From NCBI GenBank assembly GCA_030148335.1, contig JASBTQ010000006.1, positions 99,248 to 163,247 on the forward strand: a stretch of 64,000 nt of DNA, read 5' to 3'. The notes under the pieces were generated by a model. That model made no database searches and was not told the DNA's origin. It saw only the letters and a program-made list of their open reading frames with translations. The position numbers and the translations under genes are program-made. This document shows positions 33,511-42,320 of this stretch, piece after piece. Source of the DNA: Allomuricauda sp. Lineage in GTDB: Bacteria; Bacteroidota; Bacteroidia; Flavobacteriales; Flavobacteriaceae. Position 1 is the stretch's first letter. The number at the start of each line of letters is the position of its first letter.

Positions 33511-34584
33511 TTACCCCTCGAATTCAGCGAGTCGTTTTAAGCGCTTTATGTCCAATAGGGTGAGCTTTCTTTTCTTGTCAGTGCCAACAAGCCCCTTTTC
33601 CCGGAATTTTGTCAATGTCCTGATGGCCGTTTCCTTGGCCACACCGATCATAGTGGCAAAATCCTCCCGGAGCATATCCACACCTTGGTGTTGCTCGTCC
33701 TTGAGGATGCCTTTTTCATGAAGCTCCAAGAGGGCCCTGGCGGCACGCTGATCTACGGGAGAATAGGCAATGTCCACAAATTTGGACATCAAATGGGCCA
33801 TATCATTGGAGAGGATGTTGAGAAACTTATTGGAAATTTCTTTGTCTTGGTATATTAGGTTTATAAAGTCATTCTTGGGAATTTCGAGCAATTTGGCACG
33901 TTCCATGACAACTGCGGATTCCAGATAGATGCCGTCATTTCCCAAGAGGGAAAGCTGTCCGACAAAGTCTCCGGGCATATGGAACCCGGTAACCAGTTCC
34001 TTGCCACTCTCACTGCCCCTGAACGTTTTCAGGTTTCCTTCCTCAATGAGATACAGGTTATGGGCCGCGTCCCCTTCCTGAAAAACCGTTTCCCTATCCT
34101 TGAAAACCAAGGATTCCCGATCCTTGGATAAGCGTTCCAGTCCGAGATGTTCCGAAGCAACCTTTAAAAAATCATTGAGGCCATCCGCAGTGTTGGAAAA
34201 TTTTTGTTGCATGAAGCTGTTCTTCTTCAACCGCATGGCCACTGCGTCCAATAACTCTTCGGGTCGATAGGGTTTGAAAATATAGTCATCGGCCCCAAGA
34301 CGCATTCCTGTCCTAATATCATCCTTTTGATCCTTGGCACTCAAAAAAATGAAGGGGATTTTGGCCGTTTTTGTGTTTTGGCCCAGTACTTCAAGCACGG
34401 TGTAACCATTGGCTTCGGGCATGACAATATCACTGATGATGATATCGGGAAGGTGTTCCATCGCCATTTGGATGCCCAACCTGCCATTGGCAGCCTGTAG
34501 GACATCATAATGTTCCAATTCAAGGATCTCGGCGGTGTTCTCGCGCATTTCCTTATTGTCCTCAATGAGCAATACTCTTTTCAT
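33511..34584 (-). CDS. Response regulator fused to Crp/Fnr-type transcription factor
   Basis: The 357-residue protein has a receiver domain (1-120; acidic pair in LIEDN, phosphoacceptor Asp52 in IISDIVMPE, Lys104 in IFKPY), a cNMP-like beta-barrel (about 148-262) and a winged helix (about 275-350). The recognition helix GVAKETAIRTLTKF has Glu318 and Arg322, which align with E181/R185 of E. coli CRP and E209/R213 of FNR, the residues that read the TGA half-site. The barrel lacks the cAMP-binding Arg-Ser/Thr pair (it reads GQLSLLGNDGIYLESA). The protein has no Cys, so it binds no FNR-type cluster. Phosphorylation by the overlapping kinase gene is the likely input. It is the best candidate to bind the island's boxes. 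Confidence 0.92.
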   Translation of the reverse strand: MKRVLLIEDNKEMRENTAEILELEHYDVLQAANGRLGIQMAMEHLPDIIISDIVMPEANGYTVLEVLGQNTKTAKIPFIFLSAKDQKDDIRTGMRLGADDYIFKPYRPEELLDAVAMRLKKNSFMQQKFSNTADGLNDFLKVASEHLGLERLSKDRESLVFKDRETVFQEGDAAHNLYLIEEGNLKTFRGSESGKELVTGFHMPGDFVGQLSLLGNDGIYLESAVVMERAKLLEIPKNDFINLIYQDKEISNKFLNILSNDMAHLMSKFVDIAYSPVDQRAARALLELHEKGILKDEQHQGVDMLREDFATMIGVAKETAIRTLTKFREKGLVGTDKKRKLTLLDIKRLKRLAEFEG

Positions 34585-37126
34585 GATATGGTGTTTTTGG
34601 AAATTTCAATTCAAAGGAACTGCCCTGGTTCTGTATACTTTTAAAGGTTACTTCCCCCCTCATCAACTCTGTATATGATTTAATGATATGGAGTCCCAGG
34701 CCTGTTCCAGGAACATCAAGACTGTTCCTTGCCCTAAAAAAGCGGCGGAAGACATGTTCTTGGTCCTCTTCAGGTATGCCGATGCCTTGGTCGATGACCT
34801 TGATATTTGTGGTTTCTTGATCTTCCCCGATTTTTAGTACTATGGATTTGTCCTCACCGGAATATTTAATGGCATTGCTGAGTAGGTTCAATAGGATATG
34901 GCGTACCAGTTTGGGGTCGAGATAGGTTTCCATACCAGGTTTTGTGCACTTCAATTCGATGGTCTGGCCTTTCTTATTGCTCTCTTGGATCTCCCCGATC
35001 AGGGACCTTGATAATTGTAGGAGGTCAAAATGTTCATAGGCCGCCTTGGTTTCCCCTTCCTCCAATTTGGTCAACGATAGGAAATCGTTCAACAGGGTGA
35101 CCAAATGCTGAACGTTGGACTTGATCCGCTCCAAATGGAACATCCGTCTATCTTCCTTGTCGGGCCCATTGAGTTTTTCTATCAATGAGGCAGAAGAAAG
35201 AATGATGCCCAAAGGGGTCCTGAACTCATGTGATGCCGTACTGATGAACCGGCTCTTGAGGTTGCTGAACTCCTTTTCTTTTTTTAGTGTTTCAAATACG
35301 ATATTTTCATTTTGTTTTCGCTCTGAAATATTGAACATGACCATTAGGGCAAGGGATACCCGGCCATTTTCGTCCAATAGGGGGGTAGTATTGACAGCAT
35401 ATATCTTCTCTTGGTGCTCAAATTCAAAACTTAGGTGCTGCCCTTCTAGGGTTTTCTCCGTATAGTGATGCAATTGGGATTTTTCCGAAGGGGATAAACC
35501 TTCCAAATCACTGATAGCTACTGTATTTTCGTAATTCATCTGAATCTGGAGTTCCTTGAACTCCTCACCCTTTATAAAACTGACCTGCATTTTTTCATCA
35601 ACCAGTAAAATGACCCCCTTGGGAAATTCATGCGCAATGGCCAATAGAATGGCCTCGTTCATTTCGGCCACTTTCCTGGATGCTTTGACCTCTGATATTT
35701 GGACCAAGAGTTCAGAATTGACCTCCTTTAATTCGTTGAGGGCATTTTTTAAGTCCTTGCTTCTCTGTGTGACCAGTTTTTCCAGGTTTTTCGAATTCTC
35801 CTCCAATTGGTCATGGTTCCTTTTCAATTGGTCTTGAATCCTGTATTGGTCAATGGCCATACTTGACAGATTCACCATTTCCCTTAAAAGCTCTTCCCTT
35901 TCAGGGTCTTGGTGGAAGGTTTGGGCAGGAAAAAGTGAAAATACACCAAGACTATGGTTTGCAGAATCCAATAACGGGTAGAAACAACTGGAAAGCAAAC
36001 CCGATCCTTCCAACATTTCCCTGTGGTCTTGCCAAAAGGGATCTTTCGAAAGATCCACCACTGTCAGCTTTTTTTTAGATTTAATGGTCCGCAGGACTGG
36101 TGATGAAACAGGCTCGGCCAGCAATGAATCCATGGTTTCAATAAATATGGATTTGGGTTTCCTTCGGTGAACGGGATGTACTTTTTTTTCCATCGGATCA
36201 TACAAGTGTATGAATAGGTTCCCCATCTTAAACTGTTCTTCCACCATTTCACGTATAGTGTCCAAAATGAATTCCAGGGGAATCTTTTTGATGATCATTT
36301 CCAATACATCATTTTTCCCCTTCCGTAATAGTTCCAAGTACTTTCTTTGGGTTATATCATTTTGAACGCCTATGAAATGGGAGATTTCATCTTGAAGGTC
36401 CCTGACCGGGGTTATGGAAAGCTCGTTCCAAAACATGTCGCCGTTTTTCCTATAATTGCGTATTTCCACCTTACAATCTGAACCGGTTTGAAGTGCTTTG
36501 CGAATGGTCTTGATCTCTTTTTGCTGCCGATCATCACACTGTAGAAAATTACAGTTCCTGCCAATGACCTCATCATGGGTATAGCCGGATATTTTTTCAA
36601 AGGCCTTGTTCACATAGATGATGGGAAATCCCTTGAGGCGGGCATTGGAGATGATGATGCCATTTTGGACTTCGTTTAGGGCCCGTTCCTTGACCACCTC
36701 CATACTGCCCCCAATGATCTGGCCACTAATGTCCTGCAAATAGCCTTCCAGAAAGGTTGCTCCTGATTTATTTTCCACGGCAATGCCGGTTTCACTGATC
36801 CAGTGTACTTTTTTGTCCCGGTGCCATATCCTGTACTTGAGATGGAATTTTTCCTTGTTGGCGACAGCTTTTTGAATGGTGTTCCATACATGTTCACGAT
36901 CCATTTCATGGATGATACCGCCCCAATTGATTCCATTGGGTGTACAGAATTCTGTTGGGGAATATCCAGTGACCCATTCACATTCATTGCTGATGAACTG
37001 CATGGTCCGGTCCGGATCATTTGTGCAGCGAAATACAATGCCGGGCAGATTTTCCACCAAAGTCCTGAATTTTCTGTCTCCTTCGAACAGTTTGTAAAGG
37101 TCTTTTTTTGTGTTTTTTGGCTCCAT
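34562..37126 (-). CDS. PAS-LOV-GAF-PAS histidine kinase
   Basis: The 854-residue sensor kinase has no transmembrane segment. Domains in order: PAS_3 (about 18-135), LOV (about 150-262), GAF (270-425), coiled coil (430-490), PAS (495-605), HisKA with His633 (SHEFRTP) and HATPase with Asn751 (LLSNAIKYSG) and DQGIGIPEED plus GTGLGLHI. The LOV domain has GRNCNFLQ (189-196) with the photoadduct Cys192, IRKAL, NYRKNG, FWNEL and GVQNDIT, all the flavin-contacting positions known from blue-light receptors. The gene overlaps the regulator gene by 23 bases. A regulator box with an exact -7 element lies 148 bases upstream, suggesting self-control. Blue light through FMN is the predicted signal; the first PAS and GAF may sense others. 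Confidence 0.93.
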   Translation of the reverse strand: MEPKNTKKDLYKLFEGDRKFRTLVENLPGIVFRCTNDPDRTMQFISNECEWVTGYSPTEFCTPNGINWGGIIHEMDREHVWNTIQKAVANKEKFHLKYRIWHRDKKVHWISETGIAVENKSGATFLEGYLQDISGQIIGGSMEVVKERALNEVQNGIIISNARLKGFPIIYVNKAFEKISGYTHDEVIGRNCNFLQCDDRQQKEIKTIRKALQTGSDCKVEIRNYRKNGDMFWNELSITPVRDLQDEISHFIGVQNDITQRKYLELLRKGKNDVLEMIIKKIPLEFILDTIREMVEEQFKMGNLFIHLYDPMEKKVHPVHRRKPKSIFIETMDSLLAEPVSSPVLRTIKSKKKLTVVDLSKDPFWQDHREMLEGSGLLSSCFYPLLDSANHSLGVFSLFPAQTFHQDPEREELLREMVNLSSMAIDQYRIQDQLKRNHDQLEENSKNLEKLVTQRSKDLKNALNELKEVNSELLVQISEVKASRKVAEMNEAILLAIAHEFPKGVILLVDEKMQVSFIKGEEFKELQIQMNYENTVAISDLEGLSPSEKSQLHHYTEKTLEGQHLSFEFEHQEKIYAVNTTPLLDENGRVSLALMVMFNISERKQNENIVFETLKKEKEFSNLKSRFISTASHEFRTPLGIILSSASLIEKLNGPDKEDRRMFHLERIKSNVQHLVTLLNDFLSLTKLEEGETKAAYEHFDLLQLSRSLIGEIQESNKKGQTIELKCTKPGMETYLDPKLVRHILLNLLSNAIKYSGEDKSIVLKIGEDQETTNIKVIDQGIGIPEEDQEHVFRRFFRARNSLDVPGTGLGLHIIKSYTELMRGEVTFKSIQNQGSSFELKFPKTPYHEKSIAH

Positions 37127-37273
37127 CTAATTTTCATTTTAAGGCACCCAACTCCTTTCAATTCTATCGGATTGTCGCATTCGGATTCCATTGAAACTTT
37201 TTCTTCTTTAGTATACAGTAAGTTCGGTTCCGTATTGTACTGGCTATAGGTTGGGGGTAAAAGCAAACCCTAC

Positions 37274-37317
37274 CAAATGTAGTATATGATTTCTTACAAA
37301 TACATGAGCAATATCAT
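37274..37317 (-). promoter_or_regulatory. Palindromic regulator box and -7 element, LOV-kinase/regulator promoter
   Basis: Box ATGAGCAATATCAT (37304-37317) is followed on the minus strand by the exact -7 element TACATTTG (37281-37274). The leader to the kinase ATG would be about 140 nt. This is the basis for predicted autoregulation. Confidence 0.72.
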
Positions 37318-37480
37318 AATATTTATATATACAGAATTGGTTTTTAATGACTTGCGTTGAGCCGGCATCGATGAAAAATGGATACACTCCGCATGGTTGC
37401 TTCCTTTAAGATAGGTGAAAGATTTTCACATACTTTGATGAATTGTGGTGACCACTGACATGGAAAGACTTGAAACAAAG

Positions 37481-37534
37481 AATCCCCATTGCAGGGGATG
37501 TAGAGTGAAAGGATGGGTAACCGCAATGGGGATT
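37481..37534. repeat. 12-bp inverted repeat downstream of hsp20
   Basis: AATCCCCATTGC (37481-37492) and GCAATGGGGATT (37523-37534) pair perfectly over 12 bp around 30 bases that contain a second small hairpin. On the minus strand it follows the hsp20 stop by 15 bases and may end that transcript, although the T-run is poor. Confidence 0.55.
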
Positions 37535-37548
37535 GATGTATGGGAAGT

Positions 37549-38013
37549 CTATGAAACTTCGATTACCTTGGGTTTTGTTTTTTTGGCCTCTTCTTTTTTG
37601 GCCAATTTGAAACGGAGGATGCCATCATTGTATTTTGCATTTACGGTATCGTCCTTGATGGTATCCGGCAATTGTACGGAACGCTCAAAGGAATTGTGGC
37701 TGAATTCCCTTCGGGTGTAGTTTGCGTCCTTTTCTTCCTCGGAAGTGGATTTTTCAGCTGAGATGTTCAAACATCCGTTCTCAATGGTGACTTTGAAATC
37801 CTTCTTGTCAAAGCCAGGGGCCGCCAGTTCAATTTCAAAATCATTGTCGCTCTCTTTGACGTTCATGGCCGGGATCATGCTTTTCCCGTTCCAGAATCTA
37901 CCTTTTAAGAGATCGGAATCCCATACCTGGTCTTCAAAGAAATCATCAAGATCGAAGAAATTAGATCTGATAAGATCTCCAAAGGGTCTGCTTCTAAACT
38001 TAACTATTGACAT
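37549..38013 (-). CDS. Hsp20/alpha-crystallin family small heat shock protein
   Basis: The 154-residue protein has an N-terminal arm with SRPFGDLIRSNFFDLDDFFED and a full alpha-crystallin domain (about 48-145) with the A-x-x-NDGILRF motif near the end. In place of a clear IXI it ends with KTKPKVIEVS, which can serve as the tail motif. It holds unfolding proteins in soluble form without ATP. Hsp20 is a hallmark of dormancy regulons. A regulator box with a good -7 element lies upstream and the gene is a single unit. Confidence 0.95.
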   Translation of the reverse strand: MSIVKFRSRPFGDLIRSNFFDLDDFFEDQVWDSDLLKGRFWNGKSMIPAMNVKESDNDFEIELAAPGFDKKDFKVTIENGCLNISAEKSTSEEEKDANYTRREFSHNSFERSVQLPDTIKDDTVNAKYNDGILRFKLAKKEEAKKTKPKVIEVS

Positions 38014-38061
38014 GACACTTTTTTTTTAGATTAAACAATAATTTTTACAGTTTCATGGAGA

Positions 38062-38105
38062 CTAAATTAAGGAGAGGTTTGTACCGTTGAAATGATGTGG
38101 GTCAT
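38062..38105 (-). promoter_or_regulatory. Palindromic regulator box and -7 element, hsp20 promoter
   Basis: Box ATGATGTGGGTCAT (38092-38105) is followed on the minus strand by TAATTTAG (38069-38062). Confidence 0.8.
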
Positions 38106-38204
38106 CCCAAGTCTACTTTGGATGTTAAAAGAAGAGGAATGACCTGGTCCTAAAAATGCTGTCCAAAGGAAACCGACCCATTCTCCGCATAAACAGGTTA
38201 TTTT

Positions 38205-38882
38205 TCAATAAGTGATGATGCGGCCATCCTCCATTTGGATGATACGGTCAGTACGCTTGGCAAAATCTTCGTCATGGGTCACCACCAAGAGTGACAGCCC
38301 CTGTTCCTCCTTGAGTTTTTTGAAGATGTTGAACACGTTTTCAGAGTTATGACTGTCCAAGTTCCCAGTGGGCTCATCGCCCATCAAAATGGTCGGGTCG
38401 TTGATCAATGCCCGGGCTATGGCCACTCGCTGTTTTTCCCCTCCGGAAATCCGGGAGGCCCGCTGATGGGCCAAATGGCCTATATGGAGCATTTCAAGTT
38501 TTTGCTGGGCATTGCGTTCGATCTCGGCAGGGGATCTTTCGCCAAGCTTTTTGGCCGGAAGCATTACATTTTCCAAAACACTGAATTCGGAGAGCAAATA
38601 ATGGAATTGGAACACAAAACCGATATGTTTATTACGGATTTGGGACAGTTCCCTTTGGGATTTGCCCGTTACCAGTTGATGGTTAAGGTACAACTGTCCC
38701 TTATAATCCGTGTCCATGGTGGAAAGGATGTACAACAAGGTGGATTTCCCCGAGCCTGATTTTCCCATGATCGCAGTAAACTCCCCCTTCTTCACCCCAA
38801 AGGAGATGTCCTTGAGCACATGGAATTCCTTCGGCTTATGGAAGTATTTGTTGACATCCTTGGTTTCCAATATAAATTCCAT
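38205..38882 (-). CDS. ABC transporter ATP-binding protein (LolD/MacB type)
   Basis: From the ATG at 38882 ([17 protein letters not shown]) the protein has 225 residues. It has Walker [11 protein letters not shown]-loop [19 protein letters not shown], signature [15 protein letters not shown] and Walker [14 protein letters not shown], which is the wording typical of LolD, MacB and FtsE. It powers a mechanotransmission-type exporter with the two genes before it on the same strand. The permease stop and this start lie 9 bases apart. Confidence 0.92.
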   Translation of the reverse strand: MEFILETKDVNKYFHKPKEFHVLKDISFGVKKGEFTAIMGKSGSGKSTLLYILSTMDTDYKGQLYLNHQLVTGKSQRELSQIRNKHIGFVFQFHYLLSEFSVLENVMLPAKKLGERSPAEIERNAQQKLEMLHIGHLAHQRASRISGGEKQRVAIARALINDPTILMGDEPTGNLDSHNSENVFNIFKKLKEEQGLSLLVVTHDEDFAKRTDRIIQMEDGRIITY

Positions 38883-38891
38883 ACACACGGA

Positions 38892-40154
38892 TCAGGTTCC
38901 CCTGATGATTTTAACGGGATCGATTTTCTTGGCCCTTTTAGAGGGAAGATAGCCGGCCACAAAAGTGGAAACCAATGCGAAAATGATTCCAATGATATAA
39001 TAAACGGGATCATAGTTTACCGGATAGGTGGTGATGGTGGGCAGGGCCTCCGTTTCAAAAGGGGCCTGATCAATGATCTTTGAGAGTGCAAACCCGATTG
39101 AAAGCCCCATAATACCTCCTGCCATACCAATGATCATGGCCTGTGCCATAAAAATTAGTTGCACATCGGTCCCGGAAAACCCGGTTGCCTTTAGAATGGC
39201 AATATCCTTCATTTTTTCATAGATGAGCATGTTCAAGATGTTGTAAATGCCAAATCCGGCCACAATGAGCAGGGTGATGGAAACGGCATAAGTGATCAAG
39301 TTCCTGATGTTCGAACCCGTTTCAAACTGCGCATTGGCCTCATTGATCCCCATGGCCTTGACATTGAACTGTTTTTCCAATTGATCCGCCATGGATTGGG
39401 CCTCGGTAATGTCCGTTAGCTTGATGTTGATATCCGTGACATAATTCTCGGCTTCCCCCAAAATGCGCTGTACGGTCTTTAGGTTGGTAAAACTCTGGAC
39501 ATTGTCCACATCCGCAATGCCACTTTGGTAGATGCCCACTATCTTCAAGGGAAAGATATTTCCGGATACTGTACTTATCTGCACCCTGTCCCCAAGGGAC
39601 AACGACATTTTTTCAGCTAGCCCAGAGCCCAATAAAATTCCATTCTCATTATTTTTCAAGGCCTCTGGGGAGCCTTCCACAATATTGTCCCGAAGGTTGG
39701 ACAGACGGACTTCCTCCATAATGTCCACACCGGTTAAATTCCCACCCAGTTCCATGGAACCGGAAAGATAAAAGATCTGTGCCCTGAGCTGCGGTGTGGC
39801 ACCATGGACGTTTGGCTGTTTTTTCAGATAGTTGAGCATGGGAAGGGCATTGTGGATTTTTTTCTGGCTCAATTTGGGTTTTATGGAACGTATCACATTG
39901 AATGCATTTTTGAAATCTTCATAAAGAGCCACGGGTTGGTTGGCAGAGGGTCGAATCTCATTATAGATGTGTATATGGGGAGTTTGGTTCAGCACCAGAT
40001 CGTCCAACATGGTATTGAGCCCTGTCATGAAACTCACCAGAGTGATGTAGGAACCGATCCCAAATGTGACCCCGAGCGTGGCGGTCACGGTGGACTTCAT
40101 CTTGGTGAGAAGATGGGTCTTGGCAATGCCCAATATCACGTTCCAATTGATCAT
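38892..40154 (-). CDS. ABC transporter permease (FtsX/MacB_PCD type)
   Basis: The 420-residue protein has one N-terminal transmembrane helix (about 22-45), a large periplasmic MacB_PCD domain (about 50-270) and three C-terminal helices (about 285-415) with the FtsX pattern (IYNILNMLIYEKMKDIAILKATGFSG). This is the layout of MacB, LolC and LolE. It likely moves a lipoprotein, peptide or small molecule from the periplasm with the adaptor encoded just upstream, whose gene it overlaps by 4 bases. Confidence 0.92.
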   Translation of the reverse strand: MINWNVILGIAKTHLLTKMKSTVTATLGVTFGIGSYITLVSFMTGLNTMLDDLVLNQTPHIHIYNEIRPSANQPVALYEDFKNAFNVIRSIKPKLSQKKIHNALPMLNYLKKQPNVHGATPQLRAQIFYLSGSMELGGNLTGVDIMEEVRLSNLRDNIVEGSPEALKNNENGILLGSGLAEKMSLSLGDRVQISTVSGNIFPLKIVGIYQSGIADVDNVQSFTNLKTVQRILGEAENYVTDINIKLTDITEAQSMADQLEKQFNVKAMGINEANAQFETGSNIRNLITYAVSITLLIVAGFGIYNILNMLIYEKMKDIAILKATGFSGTDVQLIFMAQAMIIGMAGGIMGLSIGFALSKIIDQAPFETEALPTITTYPVNYDPVYYIIGIIFALVSTFVAGYLPSKRAKKIDPVKIIRGT

Positions 40155-41236
40155 GGTTCAGGTTTCAATATGGCCGTATTTTCGTCGATTCCGTCCAAAA
40201 TTTCTACCATGACCATGTTTTCAAGGCCAATGGTCACAGGAATTTCACCCTTGTCCGTAAGTACTTTGGACCCGTTGATCAAATAGGTTTTTGGAATGAC
40301 AAGGGCCTCTTTTTTTTCGGCAATGACAATGTTCCCTTCACCTGAGAGGCCGGGATATAAGGTTACCGGCGGATCATTGAACAAAGCCTCCACTTTGAAA
40401 GTTTGTGAACGTTCGTCCTTTCTAGGGTAGATTTTCTCCAAAGTCCCCTCAAAAACGGTTTCTCCATAGGAGTCGAGTGTGATGAATACCTTTTGTCCTA
40501 GACGAAGTTTGACGATATCCACTTCGTCCACCAACAATTCCACCACGAAAAGATCACTTTTGCCCACTGCGGCCACAGGTTCCACGGTATTTACGATCTC
40601 CCCGGTCTTTTTGTAGAGGGCATATACTGTTCCGTTTATTTTGCTGGTGATGGTAAAGTCGCTGCTGGTCGTGCGGGAGGTTTTATAATTGTTTTCCGCT
40701 TGCCTGAGCTGGGTTTTTAGTTCGTTCTTGGTTTGATCCAATTTCTTTTTTAGCAGTTCCAGCCGATTTTGGGAAAGCTCATAGCCCAGCTTTTTGTTGT
40801 CGAACTCCACTTTGGAGCCAATGTTCTGGTCCCAGAGCTTTTTTTGGCGATAATAATTGATAGAATCGTTTTTGAGTTGGAGAAGGGCGGCTTGGATTTC
40901 ATCTTTTATACTGTTCAGCACGGCAGAAGATCCACTATAATTTTTCCGTGCCAGTTCCATGCTCAACCTGGCATTTTCCGTGTTCAGCTCGGGAGAGGTA
41001 TTGGTGATCTGTAAAATGCGGTCCCCTTTGGCCACTTTGTCCCCTTCTTCCACCCAAACATTGTCCAGAATACCCATGGCAACGGAATAAACTTGATACA
41101 GGCTATCGGGTTGGACCGTGGCTGAAGCATAGACGGATTCGGTCATTGGCAGTTTCTCCGGATATATTTTTTCAGCGGAACCGGAGCATGCGAACAGGAG
41201 GGCGGAAAAGATGGCTGTCAGTGAAAAGTATTTCAT
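40151..41236 (-). CDS. Periplasmic adaptor subunit (HlyD/RND-type) lipoprotein
   Basis: From the ATG at 41236 (MKYFSLTAIFSALLFACSG; lipobox Cys about residue 17) the protein has 361 residues. It has a lipoyl half-motif GILDNVWVEEGDKVAKGDRI, a long coiled coil (about 105-205), a second lipoyl half ITSKINGTVYALYKKTGEIV and a beta-barrel domain. It links the MacB-like permease to an outer-membrane channel; no TolC homologue is in the window. It is the first gene of the three-gene operon. The first Met at 41257 would give a poorer signal sequence. Confidence 0.9.
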   Translation of the reverse strand: MKYFSLTAIFSALLFACSGSAEKIYPEKLPMTESVYASATVQPDSLYQVYSVAMGILDNVWVEEGDKVAKGDRILQITNTSPELNTENARLSMELARKNYSGSSAVLNSIKDEIQAALLQLKNDSINYYRQKKLWDQNIGSKVEFDNKKLGYELSQNRLELLKKKLDQTKNELKTQLRQAENNYKTSRTTSSDFTITSKINGTVYALYKKTGEIVNTVEPVAAVGKSDLFVVELLVDEVDIVKLRLGQKVFITLDSYGETVFEGTLEKIYPRKDERSQTFKVEALFNDPPVTLYPGLSGEGNIVIAEKKEALVIPKTYLINGSKVLTDKGEIPVTIGLENMVMVEILDGIDENTAILKPEP

Positions 41237-41259
41237 TGCATTTGGCATGGAAAACACTT

Positions 41260-41303
41260 CAAATTACCAATAAAATCCTGAGGTGGAATATGAGTAAGAT
41301 CAG
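41260..41303 (-). promoter_or_regulatory. Weaker regulator box and -7 element, exporter operon promoter
   Basis: The box, read on the plus strand as ATGAGTAAGATCAG (41290-41303), is followed on the minus strand by GTAATTTG (41267-41260) at the standard place. Both parts are one or two bases off consensus. Confidence 0.5.
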
Positions 41304-41352
41304 TATCGGGAAATAGTATTTTATCACATGCACCGAACAAGCTTTTGTCGGC

Positions 41353-41396
41353 ATGACCCAGGTCATGGTGAATGTGCTTGCCATATCCTAATATTG
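41353..41396 (+). promoter_or_regulatory. Palindromic regulator box and -7 element, usp pair promoter
   Basis: Box ATGACCCAGGTCAT (41353-41366) is followed by TAATATTG (41389-41396). The usp gene starts 55 bases further on. Confidence 0.75.
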
Positions 41397-41450
41397 GATT
41401 GGGAAATTTGGCATAGAACCAAAGGCAATGGTCCCACTTAACATATCAAA

Positions 41451-42320
41451 ATGAAAAAAATACTCCTACCCACTGATTTTTCAAAGAATGCCTGGAACGC
41501 CATTCTTTATGCACTCCAATTTTTCAAGGAGGAGAAATGCACATTTTACCTTTTGAATGCATATACTCCATCTTTTTATAGGGTGGATTATATGTTTGGC
41601 GGGCCCATGGCAAGTGCCATTCCCGATATCGGGGTGGATATTTCCATAAAGGGATTGGAACATACATTGGAACGGATCCAAAACGAACACTACAATCCAA
41701 GGCATACCCTGAAAATCCTGTCGGCCTTCAATACCCTGCCCGATGAGGTCAATGAAGTGTGCCAAGAAAGGAAAATTGATCTAGTGGTCATGGGGACCCA
41801 AGGTGCGACCGGCGCCAAGGAGTTCTTTTTGGGGTCCAATACCGTGCATGTCATCCGCAAGGCAACGGTTCCCATTTTGGCTGTTCCCAACGGTTACGCT
41901 TTCAAGGAAATCAAAAAAGTGCTGTTCCCCACGGATTATGCTTCCAAATATAAGGCCGCTGGGTTGAAACCCCTCTTGGACATCGTCAAAAGATTTGGGT
42001 CGGAACTCTATATTTTGCATGCGCTGGAAGGTTATGGGCTGACCAAGGAGCAAACATCGAACAAGATTCATCTAATGAAACTGGCCAAGGGTGTGCCCAA
42101 CGTCTTTTTTAGGGATAGTGCTACTGAATACTTGCCGAATATGGTTCACGGTTTTATAGAAAAACACCAGATTGGATTGGTGGCCATGATGAATAGGAAG
42201 CACTCCTTTCTGGAGCGCCTTCTAGTGAAACAAAATGTGGATGTCATTGGGTATCATTCCCAAATCCCTTTTTTGGTACTGCCTGAAACTACGCTCTTAC
42301 CTAATTCGATATTGAGATGA
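41451..42320 (+). CDS. Universal stress protein, tandem UspA domains
   Basis: The 289-residue protein opens with KKILLPTDFSKNAWNAILYAL. Its first UspA domain keeps the ATP pattern VVMGTQGATGAKEFFLGSNTVHV (in part), and the second starts at IKKVLFPTDYASKY but lacks the glycine motif. It is a close relative of the protein at 4246. The C-terminal part (MMNRKHSFLERLLVKQNVDVIGYH) is typical of flavobacterial tandem Usp proteins. The stop overlaps the next usp gene (ATGA), so the two are made together. Confidence 0.93.
   Translation: MKKILLPTDFSKNAWNAILYALQFFKEEKCTFYLLNAYTPSFYRVDYMFGGPMASAIPDIGVDISIKGLEHTLERIQNEHYNPRHTLKILSAFNTLPDEVNEVCQERKIDLVVMGTQGATGAKEFFLGSNTVHVIRKATVPILAVPNGYAFKEIKKVLFPTDYASKYKAAGLKPLLDIVKRFGSELYILHALEGYGLTKEQTSNKIHLMKLAKGVPNVFFRDSATEYLPNMVHGFIEKHQIGLVAMMNRKHSFLERLLVKQNVDVIGYHSQIPFLVLPETTLLPNSILR

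Noticed and set aside
36676..37266. 196-residue minus-strand frame before the kinase
   Set aside because: It lies in another frame of the kinase gene and has no domain of its own.
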